Positions 15,880-23,620 of a stretch of 37,839 nt of DNA are shown piece after piece. Origin of the DNA: an uncultured Opitutales bacterium (GTDB lineage Bacteria; Verrucomicrobiota; Verrucomicrobiia; Opitutales; UBA2995); NCBI GenBank assembly GCA_938075565.1, contig CALJGU010000364.1:1-37839 (forward strand), in the 5' to 3' direction. The stretch's first letter is position 1, and every line of letters starts with the position of its first letter. Under the pieces are notes generated by a model. It saw nothing but the letters and a program-made list of their open reading frames with translations. It was not told the origin of the DNA and searched no databases. The position numbers and the translations under genes were made by a program.

Positions 15880-16100
15880 GCTTAGCTGTAAACTGTACAA
15901 GTATATTGTTGTTCGCCCTGCTGTCGGCTAAAGCCTCAGTAATTCGCAATCCGTTCAATCTGTGGGTCGCGATTAAAATTGCTCCTACATCTTCTCGGCA
16001 TTGCAGGGATGCAATTGCCCTACCCTTAATTGACGATGATGGTAGGGCCACTGCGTCCCCGCAGTGCCGTCATTCAGAAATAGAAGGAGCTTCTAAATGA
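15876..16100 (+). CDS. Possible small ORF bridging adaptor and pump genes (start/stop coupled at both ends)
   Basis: A 74-codon frame whose ATG overlaps the adaptor stop (ATGA at 15876-15879) and whose TGA overlaps the pump start (ATGA at 16097-16100). The first ~22 residues, MSLAVNCTSILLFALLSAKA, look like a signal peptide; the remainder reads through two REP-like hairpins and resembles no protein. It may be the decayed remnant of a small exported protein into which repeats were inserted, or a translational bridge. It may also be chance. Confidence 0.25.
   Translation: MSLAVNCTSILLFALLSAKASVIRNPFNLWVAIKIAPTSSRHCRDAIALPLIDDDGRATASPQCRHSEIEGASK
15996..16024 (-). repeat. REP-like hairpin, copy 1
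   Basis: Read on the minus strand, this 29-nt unit starts GGTAGGGC and ends ATGCCG. Its stem ATTGCA/TGCAAT closes a TCCC loop. It matches copy 2 (16041-16069) in inverted orientation, with differences that mostly keep the stem paired. Confidence 0.65.
16041..16069 (+). repeat. REP-like hairpin, copy 2
   Basis: A 29-nt unit starting GGTAGGGC and ending GTGCCG, with stem CACTGCG/CGCAGTG (16049-16055 with 16060-16066) around the same TCCC loop as copy 1. Compared with copy 1, stem pairs change as A-T to G-C and T-A to C-G while flanks and loop are kept. This is the covariation expected of a REP doublet. Confidence 0.65.
16084..16089 (+). promoter_or_regulatory. Shine-Dalgarno sequence of the CusA-like gene
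   Basis: AAGGAG lies seven bases before ATG 16097, a strong ribosome site that fixes the pump start. Most other starts in the window lack so clear a site. Confidence 0.8.
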
Positions 16101-19100
16101 ATTCCTCACCCATTTCGAAACTCATCTGGCTTTGCCTGGAGAATAAATTGGTCGTTATCTTACTCACGATCGGCCTGATCTTTTGGGGCCTCATGGTGGC
16201 TCCTTTCGATTGGGACGTAGCTGGGCTGGAACGAAATCCTGTACCCGTAGATGCGATACCGGATATTGGAGAGAATCAGCAGATTGTTTTCACTGATTGG
16301 AAAGGAAGGTCGCCTCAGGATATTGAAGACCAGATCACCTACCCACTCACCACTGCCCTACTCGGTTTGCCCAAGGTTAAGACGGTCCGGAGTTTTAGCA
16401 TGTTTGGGTTTTCTTCCATCTACATCATCTTTGAAGAGGATGCGGAGTTCTATTGGACGCGTAGTCGCATACTGGAAAAGCTGAACAGTCTACCCTCGGG
16501 CACCTTACCTGAAGGAGTCGCGCCAAGGTTGGGACCCGATGCGACAGCTCTGGGGCAAGTCTTTTGGTATACACTGGAAGGTAGAGACGCAGATGGAAAT
16601 CCAACCGGTGGTTGGGACCTCCATGAGCTAAGAAGCGTGCAAGATTGGTATGTGCGATTTGCACTGCAGGGGGTCGAAGGAATTGCGGAAGTCTCCTCGG
16701 TCGGAGGTTATGTAAAGGAATACCAGATCGATGTAGATCCAGATGCACTCAGAACCTACCAGCTCACTCTTCAACAAGTATTCAACGCAGTCCGAGCAAG
16801 CAACATAGATGTAGGTGCACGAACGGTTGAAATCAACAGTGTGGAATATGTCATCCGAGGTTTGGGCTTTATCGAAAATCTGGAAGACCTCAGGCAAACG
16901 ATGGTGGCCCACCACAACCATGTGCCCATCACACTGGATCAAGTCGCTGAGATTGAATTTGGCCCGGCTGTTCGTCGCGGCGTTTTAGACAAGGAAGGAG
17001 CCGAAGCAGTCGGAGGAGTTGTGATCGCTCGTTATGGCGAAAATCCCATGGCTGCGATCCAGGCCGTAAAGAAGAAGATTGAAGAGATTTCTCCGAGTCT
17101 TCCTTCAAAGACGTTAGAAGACGGTACCCAAAGCCAATTAACGATTGTTCCCTTCTATGACCGATCGGGCTTGATCAAAGAAACCCTGGGCACCTTGGAA
17201 AATGCGGTTAGCCAACAAATTCTGGTCACGATCATCGTGGTCTTGCTCATGGTGCTGCATCTGCGAAGCGCTGCCCTCATCTCGGGTATATTGCCGCTGG
17301 CAGTTCTATTTTCATTTATCGGCATGAGTGTATTCGGTGTGGATGCCAATGTGGTAGCTTTATCTGGTATTGCCATCGCGATCGGCACCATCGTCGACAT
17401 GGGAGTGGTCCTGACTGAGAATATTCTCAAGCACAAGGAAGCCGCACAGAGCAAATCAGCTCCCTATGAACAAGCTGAGCCTTCCAGCCAACAGCTTGTA
17501 TTCAATGCGTGTTCCGAGGTTGGAGGCGCGGTTTTAACCGCCGTTCTCACCACCGTCATCAGTTTCCTTCCAGTGTTCACCATGCAGGCCGCCGAAGGAA
17601 AATTGTTCAAGCCACTCGCCTACACCAAGACTTTTGCCTTGCTCGGCTCCATCCTGGTAGCCCTCACGATCTTGCCACCGATCGCCCAATGGCTGATAGC
17701 CGGAAAGAATAACGGAGTGCGGATGAAACGTGTGCTGTGGGTACTAGTAGCTCTCCTGGCATTAGTGGAAATTGCCTTACTCGGATGGCTGCCTTGGATG
17801 ACAAGGATTCTGATCTTCGGCATTGCTGGGTTTCATCTTCTGAAGGAAAAACTCCCGGCTCAGATAGAGAGCCGTGTGACTCTGGGCTTTAACATTCTGA
17901 TTGCTCTGCTGATTGCCAATCTGCTGGCCGGCGATTGGAGTCCATTAGGACCTGAACGATCGATCGGGAATCTACTATTTGTCGTTCTAGCCATCGGGCT
18001 CCTACTTGGCGCGTTCCTGCTGTTCATAAGAATCTATCCTCTCCTGCTCGGATTTATCCTGAAGATTAAAATCGTATTTTTGGGAGCAAGCGGACTCCTG
18101 GTAGTCGCAGGCTTCCTGATTGCGATGGATCTCAAGGAAGAGTTTATGCCTTCTCTTGATGAAGGGTCCTTTCTATGGATGCCCACCACGATGCCGCATG
18201 CATCAGTGGGGGAAGTACTGGATGTTATCCAAAAGCAGGATAAAGCCATCCGCGGAATTCCCGAAGTCAAAACTGTAGTGGGAAAACTTGGACGCGTTGA
18301 TAGCCCCCTCGACCCTGCACCTGTTTCGATGATCGAAACGATTATTAATTATAAGCCGGAATATAAGACCGACGAAGATGGCAAAATCCTGACCTACAAG
18401 TTTGAAAAGGATAGCAACGAATTTGTGAGAGACCATGACGGCGATCTGATCCCAGATCGAAATGGAAAACCATTCCGTAACTGGAGAGATCACATCCGCT
18501 CGACCGATGACATCTGGCAGGAAATAGTAAGTGTCGCCCAAGTGCCAGGAACCACATCGGCTCCCAAACTCCAGCCCATTGCCGCTCGTCTGGTCATGCT
18601 ACAAAGCGGCATGAGGGCACCCATGGGAATCAAAGTGTTTGGTCCGGACTTGGAAAGCCTGGAAACTGCGGCGCTCCATATAGAATCGGAACTGAAGAAA
18701 ATTCCATCGGTTAACTCAGCAACGGTGTTCGCCGACCGCATAGTCGGTAAGCCCTATCTAGAAATAGATATCAACCGTGAATCGATCTCTCGATACGGCA
18801 TGAGCATTCAATCCGTCCAAGACGTGATTGAAGTAGCGGTCGGTGGAAGACATGTCACCCAGGCGGTCGAAGGCCGAGAACGATATCCAGTTCGGGTACG
18901 CTACATGCGTGAGTTGCGTGATAACTTCGAGGAGATTGGAAACATCCTGGTTGCAAGCCCCGATGGGTTGCAGATCCCGCTCAAACAACTGGCGGATATC
19001 AACTATGTTCGAGGGCCACAGGTCATTAAGAGCGAGGATACTTTTCTTATGGGGTATGTCATTTTTGACAAAGCTCAGGGATATTCCGAAGTAGAAGTTG

Positions 19101-19801
19101 CAGAGGACGTAGAGACCATCCTGAAAGAAAAGGAAGCTGCTGGAACACTCGTGCTGCCAGCGAATGTCACATTCAAAACTGCGGGGAATTATGAGAATCA
19201 GCAGCGAGCGGCAAAGCGTCTCATGCTGGTAATTCCAATGGCTCTGGCACTCATTTTCATAATTCTTTATCTGCAATTCAGAAGGGTGTTAACTTCATTT
19301 CTAATTTTCACCGGAGTCGCCTTCGCATGGTCAGGAGGATTCATCCTCATTTGGCTGTATGGACAACCCTGGTTTCTGGATATCACTGTCTTGGGCGCCA
19401 ACCTGAGGGATTTGTTTCAAGTTCATCCCATCAACTTGAGCGTAGCTGTATGGGTGGGCTTCCTAGCACTGTTCGGCATCGCCACGGATGATAGCGTTTT
19501 GATTTGCACCTATCTCCGGCAGACTTTTCGTGAAAGAAACCCCACTTCGGTAGCCGCCATCCAGGAAGCGGTCATTTACGCGGGAACAAGGCGGGTCCGC
19601 CCGGCTCTTATGACCAGTGCAACCACTATACTGGCATTATTACCGGTGCTCACATCGACAGGCCGTGGCTCCGACATCATGGTTCCTATGGCTATTCCTA
19701 CCTTTGGCGGCATGTTGCTCGCACTAATAACCATTTTTGTCGTGCCAGTTCTCTACTCAATGATAGAAGAAACAAAACTAAAATTAATTCACTCGAAATG
19801 A
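16097..19801 (+). CDS. CusA-like heavy-metal efflux RND permease (Cu(I)/Ag(I) type)
   Basis: The inner-membrane proton-driven pump (1234 aa) of a CusBA-type exporter. N-terminal VPVDAIPDIGENQQIVFTDW, ALLGLPKVKTVRSFSMFG and YWTRSRILE are typical of heavy-metal RND pumps. TM4 has GIAIAIGTIVDMG with Asp434 at the proton-relay position. Three methionines align with the CusA copper pathway (Met573, 623, 672): FLWMP (Met695), SMIET (Met745) and LVMLQ (Met834). The Lys of CusA TM11 (RVRPKAMT) is Ala here (RVRPALMT). It is about 190 residues longer than E. coli CusA, with extra hydrophobic segments near 535-650 and an Asp-rich insertion (DHDGDLIPDRNG) between the second and third methionine. It overlaps the next gene by four bases. 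Confidence 0.93.
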   Translation: MNSSPISKLIWLCLENKLVVILLTIGLIFWGLMVAPFDWDVAGLERNPVPVDAIPDIGENQQIVFTDWKGRSPQDIEDQITYPLTTALLGLPKVKTVRSFSMFGFSSIYIIFEEDAEFYWTRSRILEKLNSLPSGTLPEGVAPRLGPDATALGQVFWYTLEGRDADGNPTGGWDLHELRSVQDWYVRFALQGVEGIAEVSSVGGYVKEYQIDVDPDALRTYQLTLQQVFNAVRASNIDVGARTVEINSVEYVIRGLGFIENLEDLRQTMVAHHNHVPITLDQVAEIEFGPAVRRGVLDKEGAEAVGGVVIARYGENPMAAIQAVKKKIEEISPSLPSKTLEDGTQSQLTIVPFYDRSGLIKETLGTLENAVSQQILVTIIVVLLMVLHLRSAALISGILPLAVLFSFIGMSVFGVDANVVALSGIAIAIGTIVDMGVVLTENILKHKEAAQSKSAPYEQAEPSSQQLVFNACSEVGGAVLTAVLTTVISFLPVFTMQAAEGKLFKPLAYTKTFALLGSILVALTILPPIAQWLIAGKNNGVRMKRVLWVLVALLALVEIALLGWLPWMTRILIFGIAGFHLLKEKLPAQIESRVTLGFNILIALLIANLLAGDWSPLGPERSIGNLLFVVLAIGLLLGAFLLFIRIYPLLLGFILKIKIVFLGASGLLVVAGFLIAMDLKEEFMPSLDEGSFLWMPTTMPHASVGEVLDVIQKQDKAIRGIPEVKTVVGKLGRVDSPLDPAPVSMIETIINYKPEYKTDEDGKILTYKFEKDSNEFVRDHDGDLIPDRNGKPFRNWRDHIRSTDDIWQEIVSVAQVPGTTSAPKLQPIAARLVMLQSGMRAPMGIKVFGPDLESLETAALHIESELKKIPSVNSATVFADRIVGKPYLEIDINRESISRYGMSIQSVQDVIEVAVGGRHVTQAVEGRERYPVRVRYMRELRDNFEEIGNILVASPDGLQIPLKQLADINYVRGPQVIKSEDTFLMGYVIFDKAQGYSEVEVAEDVETILKEKEAAGTLVLPANVTFKTAGNYENQQRAAKRLMLVIPMALALIFIILYLQFRRVLTSFLIFTGVAFAWSGGFILIWLYGQPWFLDITVLGANLRDLFQVHPINLSVAVWVGFLALFGIATDDSVLICTYLRQTFRERNPTSVAAIQEAVIYAGTRRVRPALMTSATTILALLPVLTSTGRGSDIMVPMAIPTFGGMLLALITIFVVPVLYSMIEETKLKLIHSK

Positions 19802-20283
19802 AGACTCGATTAATCACCTTCTTCACGACCCTGCTCATGGCAGGATCCATCCTATCTGCCGCCCATCATGCGAATTCTGAAGCAAGTTGTGCGGACGCTA
19901 TAATTGGACACTACTTTGCCACACAAGAAACACTTGCGGCAGATAATTTTGAGGCGGCCATTGCGACTGCTAAAGTACTAAGTGCCACGCAGGAAGACAG
20001 CGATTGCTCTAAGGACATCAGCAAAGCCGCCCAGGCGATTTTAAAATCCTCGGACATCAAGGAAGCGCGGAAAGCCTTCAAGGCTTTGTCCGATCTGGTT
20101 ATTCCATTGGTAGAATCCGATGGCATCAAATCTACCCAGGCTCATCTGGTTTATTGCCCCATGGCTTTCGAATTTACCGGAGCGTCCTGGCTACAGAAAG
20201 ACAAAGCAGTGGCCAATCCGTACTTCGGTTCTGAGATGTTTGCCTGCGGTGCCGTTAAAGACTCCTTTGGGGAATCTAAATAG
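19798..20283 (+). CDS. Secreted DUF3347 protein, likely copper-binding
   Basis: A 161-aa exported protein (signal peptide about 1-21, then HHANSEASC) made of one DUF3347 domain. It repeats the signature seen at the C-terminus of the CusB-like adaptor: YCPM (Cys120, Met122), FTGASW, NPYFGSEM and ACG (Cys150). These Cys and Met residues are plausible Cu(I) ligands. The gene overlaps the pump gene in an ATGA junction, so the two are translationally coupled. It probably passes periplasmic metal to the pump or adaptor; this is inferred from position and domain sharing. It ends the copper cluster; the cobalamin riboswitch region follows. Confidence 0.85.
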   Translation: MKTRLITFFTTLLMAGSILSAAHHANSEASCADAIIGHYFATQETLAADNFEAAIATAKVLSATQEDSDCSKDISKAAQAILKSSDIKEARKAFKALSDLVIPLVESDGIKSTQAHLVYCPMAFEFTGASWLQKDKAVANPYFGSEMFACGAVKDSFGESK

Positions 20284-20385
20284 GTAGAGCTTCGCCAGAG
20301 TAATTGGTGGGCAAATGCCTTCCCAGGTTTTGGTCATTTCCGAAGTAAAAGTTCTGACAAATTCCTTGCATAACTTCTGAATCGA

Positions 20386-20410
20386 GTCCTTAAAACAGGA
20401 CCTGTTCTTT
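20386..20410 (+). terminator. Possible weak terminator of the copper cluster
   Basis: GTCCT (20386-20390) pairs with AGGAC (20397-20401) around a TAAAAC loop, followed by CTG and then TTCTTTT. The stem has only five pairs. It lies between the copper cluster and the cobalamin riboswitch, where termination would be expected. Confidence 0.4.
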
Positions 20411-20427
20411 TAATATAGAATCAAACA

Positions 20428-20520
20428 CTTTTGTTGATCCAGGGAACGCTGTGAAAATCAGCGGCAGTCGCGCTACGGTAACAGGCACAACGCCTGAAGT
20501 CCGAATACTGGCAACAAGAG
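20428..20520 (+). promoter_or_regulatory. Cobalamin riboswitch aptamer
   Basis: The leader of the B12 uptake operon carries the conserved parts of a cobalamin aptamer: AGGGAACgcTGTGAAAATC near 20441, the core GCTACGGTAAC near 20472, and GAAGTCCGAATACTGGC near 20496. A closing P1 helix is formed by CTTTTGTTG (20428-20436) and CAACAAGAG (20512-20520), fully paired with one G-U. The receptor start lies 116 bases downstream. Adenosylcobalamin or another cobalamin binding this RNA should lower expression of the uptake genes. Confidence 0.85.
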
Positions 20521-20606
20521 GCACCAATACTTGCCGCAGAAGCAGGTGGATGCGCTCATCGATGGTCTTTGGAAATCAACTGACCATTCAGTTCTGGAGT
20601 CGGACC

Positions 20607-20638
20607 CATGTGTTTCTACGGCAGTAGCAATACACATG
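20607..20638 (+). promoter_or_regulatory. Hairpin enclosing the receptor start codon (candidate expression platform)
   Basis: CATGTGT (20607-20613) pairs perfectly with ACACATG (20632-20638), whose last three bases are the ATG of the receptor gene. Inside, CTAC (20616-20619) pairs with GTAG (20624-20627). A second small stem, ACTTGC/GCAGGT (20529-20534 with 20542-20547), follows the aptamer. This would hide the start codon, in line with translational control by the riboswitch; the mechanism is inferred. Confidence 0.55.
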
Positions 20639-22495
20639 AAACACAATCAGATCACATCCAGATCCATTGCAGCTGCAGCTGCAACCCTCCTATCTCTGGT
20701 ATCTCCTGCGCGATCACAGGAGGACAACTCGGATAGAGATATATACGACTTAAATCCGTTGGTCATTGTGGCCAATCGATCAGAAGTCCCGCTGAATCAA
20801 ATCGGTAGCTCCGTCGAGATCCTCGAAAGTTACGATCTGAACAAATCAGAACAGTCCTTTCTTTTGGACAATATTCGATACGTACCCGGTTTCTACCTAC
20901 GCAATAACGGTAGTCCGGGTGGAGCCTTCGGGATTACTACCCGAGGATTAAATACCAATACGCCCACTGTACTCATCGACGGCGTGGAAGTTGATAACCC
21001 TTCCACTGGGCAAATCGTTAACTTCGGTAGTTTGTTCGGAGGTAATGTATCCCGGGTTGAAATCCTGAAGGGACCTCAAAGCTCCCTCTATGGCGCCAAT
21101 GCACTTGCCGGTGTGATCAGCATCCAGACCGCTGACGGGAAGACCGACCCAGGAAGTCAACTCGGCGTCAGCTATGGAGCTCACGATACTATCAATGCCA
21201 ACCTGAGCACGCGTGGAGCTGAAGGACAACTTAGTTGGGCCCTCAATCTGAGTCACTATGAACATCAATTCTCAGTTCAAGACCCGAGCTTCGGACCTGA
21301 GTGGGCGGATAAAGATAAATACGAAAATACCCAGGCTTCCTTGAAGCTGGATTATGAACTCAGCGAATCCACTTCGTTGAATTTCATGACTTACTGGTTT
21401 GATACTTTATCTGAATTTGATCCCGGGGATCCCAATTCTTTATTCGGCGCACCCGAACTCATCAACTATTCTGAAACCACCCAGTTCTTCTCCCGCGTTG
21501 GAGCAGAATTCAAACCAAACGATCAATGGGATAGTTCACTGGGTATTGCCTTTAACGATGCCGATTCTGTCAGTGTTACAGGAGGCAGCTTCCCGAATGA
21601 TGGAAAGCGATACAGCTACGATTGGAAAAATACCTACCTTGCAAGCTCGACCTGGACCCTTGTCGGTGGCCTGGAATACGAGGAGGAGTACAACGACTCA
21701 GGGAGTGAAATTCGCACGAATAGCTCCATCTTCCTCGAGAATATCGTGGCAGCGACTGAGCTCCTGGATTGGACGCTGGGTGCCAGGCACGATGACAACA
21801 GCGCCTATGGTGAAGAAACGACTTGGCGCTCGACGTTCAGCTACCGCCTCGAGGATATCAACGGCCGCATTCGGGGGTCCTACGGAACATCCTTTCAAGC
21901 CCCATCGTTTTTTCAATTGTTCTCAAGCTTTGGCGACCCTGGGCTGAAAGCCGAATCTGGAGAAGGCTGGGATCTTGCCTACGAACAAGCCCTGGTGGAT
22001 GGGAAGGTCTATTTTACCACTACCCTCTTTGGGAATGAAGTGGAAGATAAAATAATTTTCAGCTTCAACTCGTACACCTACGCCAACGAAGATGTCTATG
22101 AAAGTAAGGGTATAGAGAATGCAATTCGCTTTCAAGTGGCTGAAAACGCATCCGCAACCTTGGCTTACACCTATAGCGATGCGAACTATTTAGACGGCCA
22201 AGAGGCAGAGCGCGTACCTCGCAACATCGTATCTCTTGGGTATGATCTTCAACCGGCAGAAAACCTCAACCTAAGTGCCACTGCCCTCTCCGTGAGCAGC
22301 CAATACAGCACTCGCTTTTCAACGATGAAGCAAAGCGGCTACACGGTGTTTAATCTAGCAGGTAGGTATCAAGTAAATGAAGGCACTCAGCTATGGGCTC
22401 GCATCGACAATCTGTTTGATAAAGACTACCAAGAAGTAGAAGGCTTCCAGACCGCTGGATTCTCAATTTACGGTGGAGTAAGATTTAATTTCTGA
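20636..22495 (+). CDS. btuB: TonB-dependent outer-membrane receptor, BtuB-like
   Basis: An outer-membrane beta-barrel (619 aa) that should import cobalamin with energy from TonB. A signal peptide (about 1-27) is followed by a TonB-box-like DLNPLVIVA. The plug domain has DNIRYVPGFYLRNNG, GITTRGLNTNTPTVLIDGV and the typical VEILKGPQSSLYGANALAG. Barrel strands run to the terminal GGVRFNF with Phe last, as barrel-assembly signals require. The late LWARIDNLFDKDY motif is typical of the family. The start at 20636 is chosen over 20531 because it begins directly at the leader and is the codon caught in the hairpin. The cobalamin role rests on the riboswitch and the downstream genes. Confidence 0.9.
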   Translation: MKHNQITSRSIAAAAATLLSLVSPARSQEDNSDRDIYDLNPLVIVANRSEVPLNQIGSSVEILESYDLNKSEQSFLLDNIRYVPGFYLRNNGSPGGAFGITTRGLNTNTPTVLIDGVEVDNPSTGQIVNFGSLFGGNVSRVEILKGPQSSLYGANALAGVISIQTADGKTDPGSQLGVSYGAHDTINANLSTRGAEGQLSWALNLSHYEHQFSVQDPSFGPEWADKDKYENTQASLKLDYELSESTSLNFMTYWFDTLSEFDPGDPNSLFGAPELINYSETTQFFSRVGAEFKPNDQWDSSLGIAFNDADSVSVTGGSFPNDGKRYSYDWKNTYLASSTWTLVGGLEYEEEYNDSGSEIRTNSSIFLENIVAATELLDWTLGARHDDNSAYGEETTWRSTFSYRLEDINGRIRGSYGTSFQAPSFFQLFSSFGDPGLKAESGEGWDLAYEQALVDGKVYFTTTLFGNEVEDKIIFSFNSYTYANEDVYESKGIENAIRFQVAENASATLAYTYSDANYLDGQEAERVPRNIVSLGYDLQPAENLNLSATALSVSSQYSTRFSTMKQSGYTVFNLAGRYQVNEGTQLWARIDNLFDKDYQEVEGFQTAGFSIYGGVRFNF

Positions 22496-23613
22496 TGAGT
22501 AAATTTTCGCAGTTGATTTGGAGACTCGTCCTTCTGTTCCTCCTAGGAGGAACGACGCAAGGGCTATACTCTGCGAATCAATATGCGGAGAATTTTGAAA
22601 TTCAGTATTTCTCCACTCACAAACTCCTGACCGTGACCAATCCCTGGCGCGGTTCAGGAGAGTTGAGTTTTCAATACGCCCTGGTGCCAAAAGGCGGAAA
22701 GGTGCCTAAGTTTCCGAAAGAGGTTCGAGTCATCCGAACACCCGTAGAACGCATCATCATCACCGCCACCGTTTATCTGGGGCCCATTCGCACCTTAGAT
22801 TTGTATGACCAGCTCGTGGGGATTGCTTACCTAGATTTCACCAACGATCCTGAAGTACATGCGAGGGTTGAAAGTGGAATGCTGAAACAAGTGCAAGGAG
22901 GTGCTGCTCTGGAAATCGAATCGATTCTTCAGCTGCAGCCAGACTTAATCCTGACGAGTATCACAGGTGAAGGGGTCTATGATGATCATCCCAAGTTGGA
23001 AAGGGCCAATCTGCCGGCGGTATTAACTGCCGGGTATATGGAATCCCATCCCCTCGCACGTTCGGAATGGATTAAAGTTATAGCCGCTTTGGTCGACAAA
23101 GAAGCGGAGGCCGATGTTTTCTTTAACCGAGTCGCAAAAGACTACGAAGCGTTCACAGCGATGACTCAGTCATTGAAGAACAAGCCCACTGTGTTTTCCA
23201 ACGCACCCTACGCAGGTGTGTGGCACATACCGGGGGGAGCTAGCTACAATGCCCGCGCGTTCGCCGATGCAGGAGCGGACTACCTATGGGCCGACAATGA
23301 TTCTTCGGGTGGAGTCCCCTTGGATTTTGAAGTCATTTTGCACGAAGCAGCCGACGCGGACGTCTGGCTCAATCCTGGAGCCTACCGAACCAGAGCATCG
23401 CTTTTGGCACTCGATTCACGGTTCACCGGTTTCCGAGCATTTCGTGAAGGGATGATCTTTAACAACTCATTGCGCGTAAACGAATATGGAGGCAATGACA
23501 TCTGGGAACGAGGGATCAATCACCCCGAAGAGGTGTTGGCTGATTTAATCAAAGTCTTCCATCCGGATCTGCTCCCGGATCATGAGTTTATTTACTACGA
23601 ACAACTGAAATAG
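22495..23613 (+). CDS. ABC transporter substrate-binding protein, BtuF-like (cobalamin)
   Basis: A 372-aa exported binding protein of the FecB/BtuF helical-backbone type. The leader (about 1-26) precedes NFEIQYFSTHKLLTVTNPW, a preamble I associate with such proteins in Bacteroidetes-type cobalamin and siderophore systems. The binding domain follows: VERIIITATVYLGPIRTLDL, LVGIAYLD, EIESILQLQPDLILTS, then a long linker helix and WLNPGAYRTRASLLALDSRF. It should carry cobalamin across the periplasm to the BtuC-like permease. Its ATG overlaps the receptor stop by one base (TGATG). An iron-chelate substrate is possible on sequence alone, but context favours B12. Confidence 0.82.
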   Translation: MSKFSQLIWRLVLLFLLGGTTQGLYSANQYAENFEIQYFSTHKLLTVTNPWRGSGELSFQYALVPKGGKVPKFPKEVRVIRTPVERIIITATVYLGPIRTLDLYDQLVGIAYLDFTNDPEVHARVESGMLKQVQGGAALEIESILQLQPDLILTSITGEGVYDDHPKLERANLPAVLTAGYMESHPLARSEWIKVIAALVDKEAEADVFFNRVAKDYEAFTAMTQSLKNKPTVFSNAPYAGVWHIPGGASYNARAFADAGADYLWADNDSSGGVPLDFEVILHEAADADVWLNPGAYRTRASLLALDSRFTGFRAFREGMIFNNSLRVNEYGGNDIWERGINHPEEVLADLIKVFHPDLLPDHEFIYYEQLK

Positions 23614-23620
23614 AGATCAC

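Noticed and set aside
15709-15900. Minus-strand frames antisense to the adaptor and pump genes
   Set aside because: They mirror strongly conserved coding sequence on the plus strand and have no domains.
20531-20635. Extended start of the TonB-dependent receptor
   Set aside because: The extra 35 residues precede a complete signal peptide at 20636 and lie within the riboswitch expression region.
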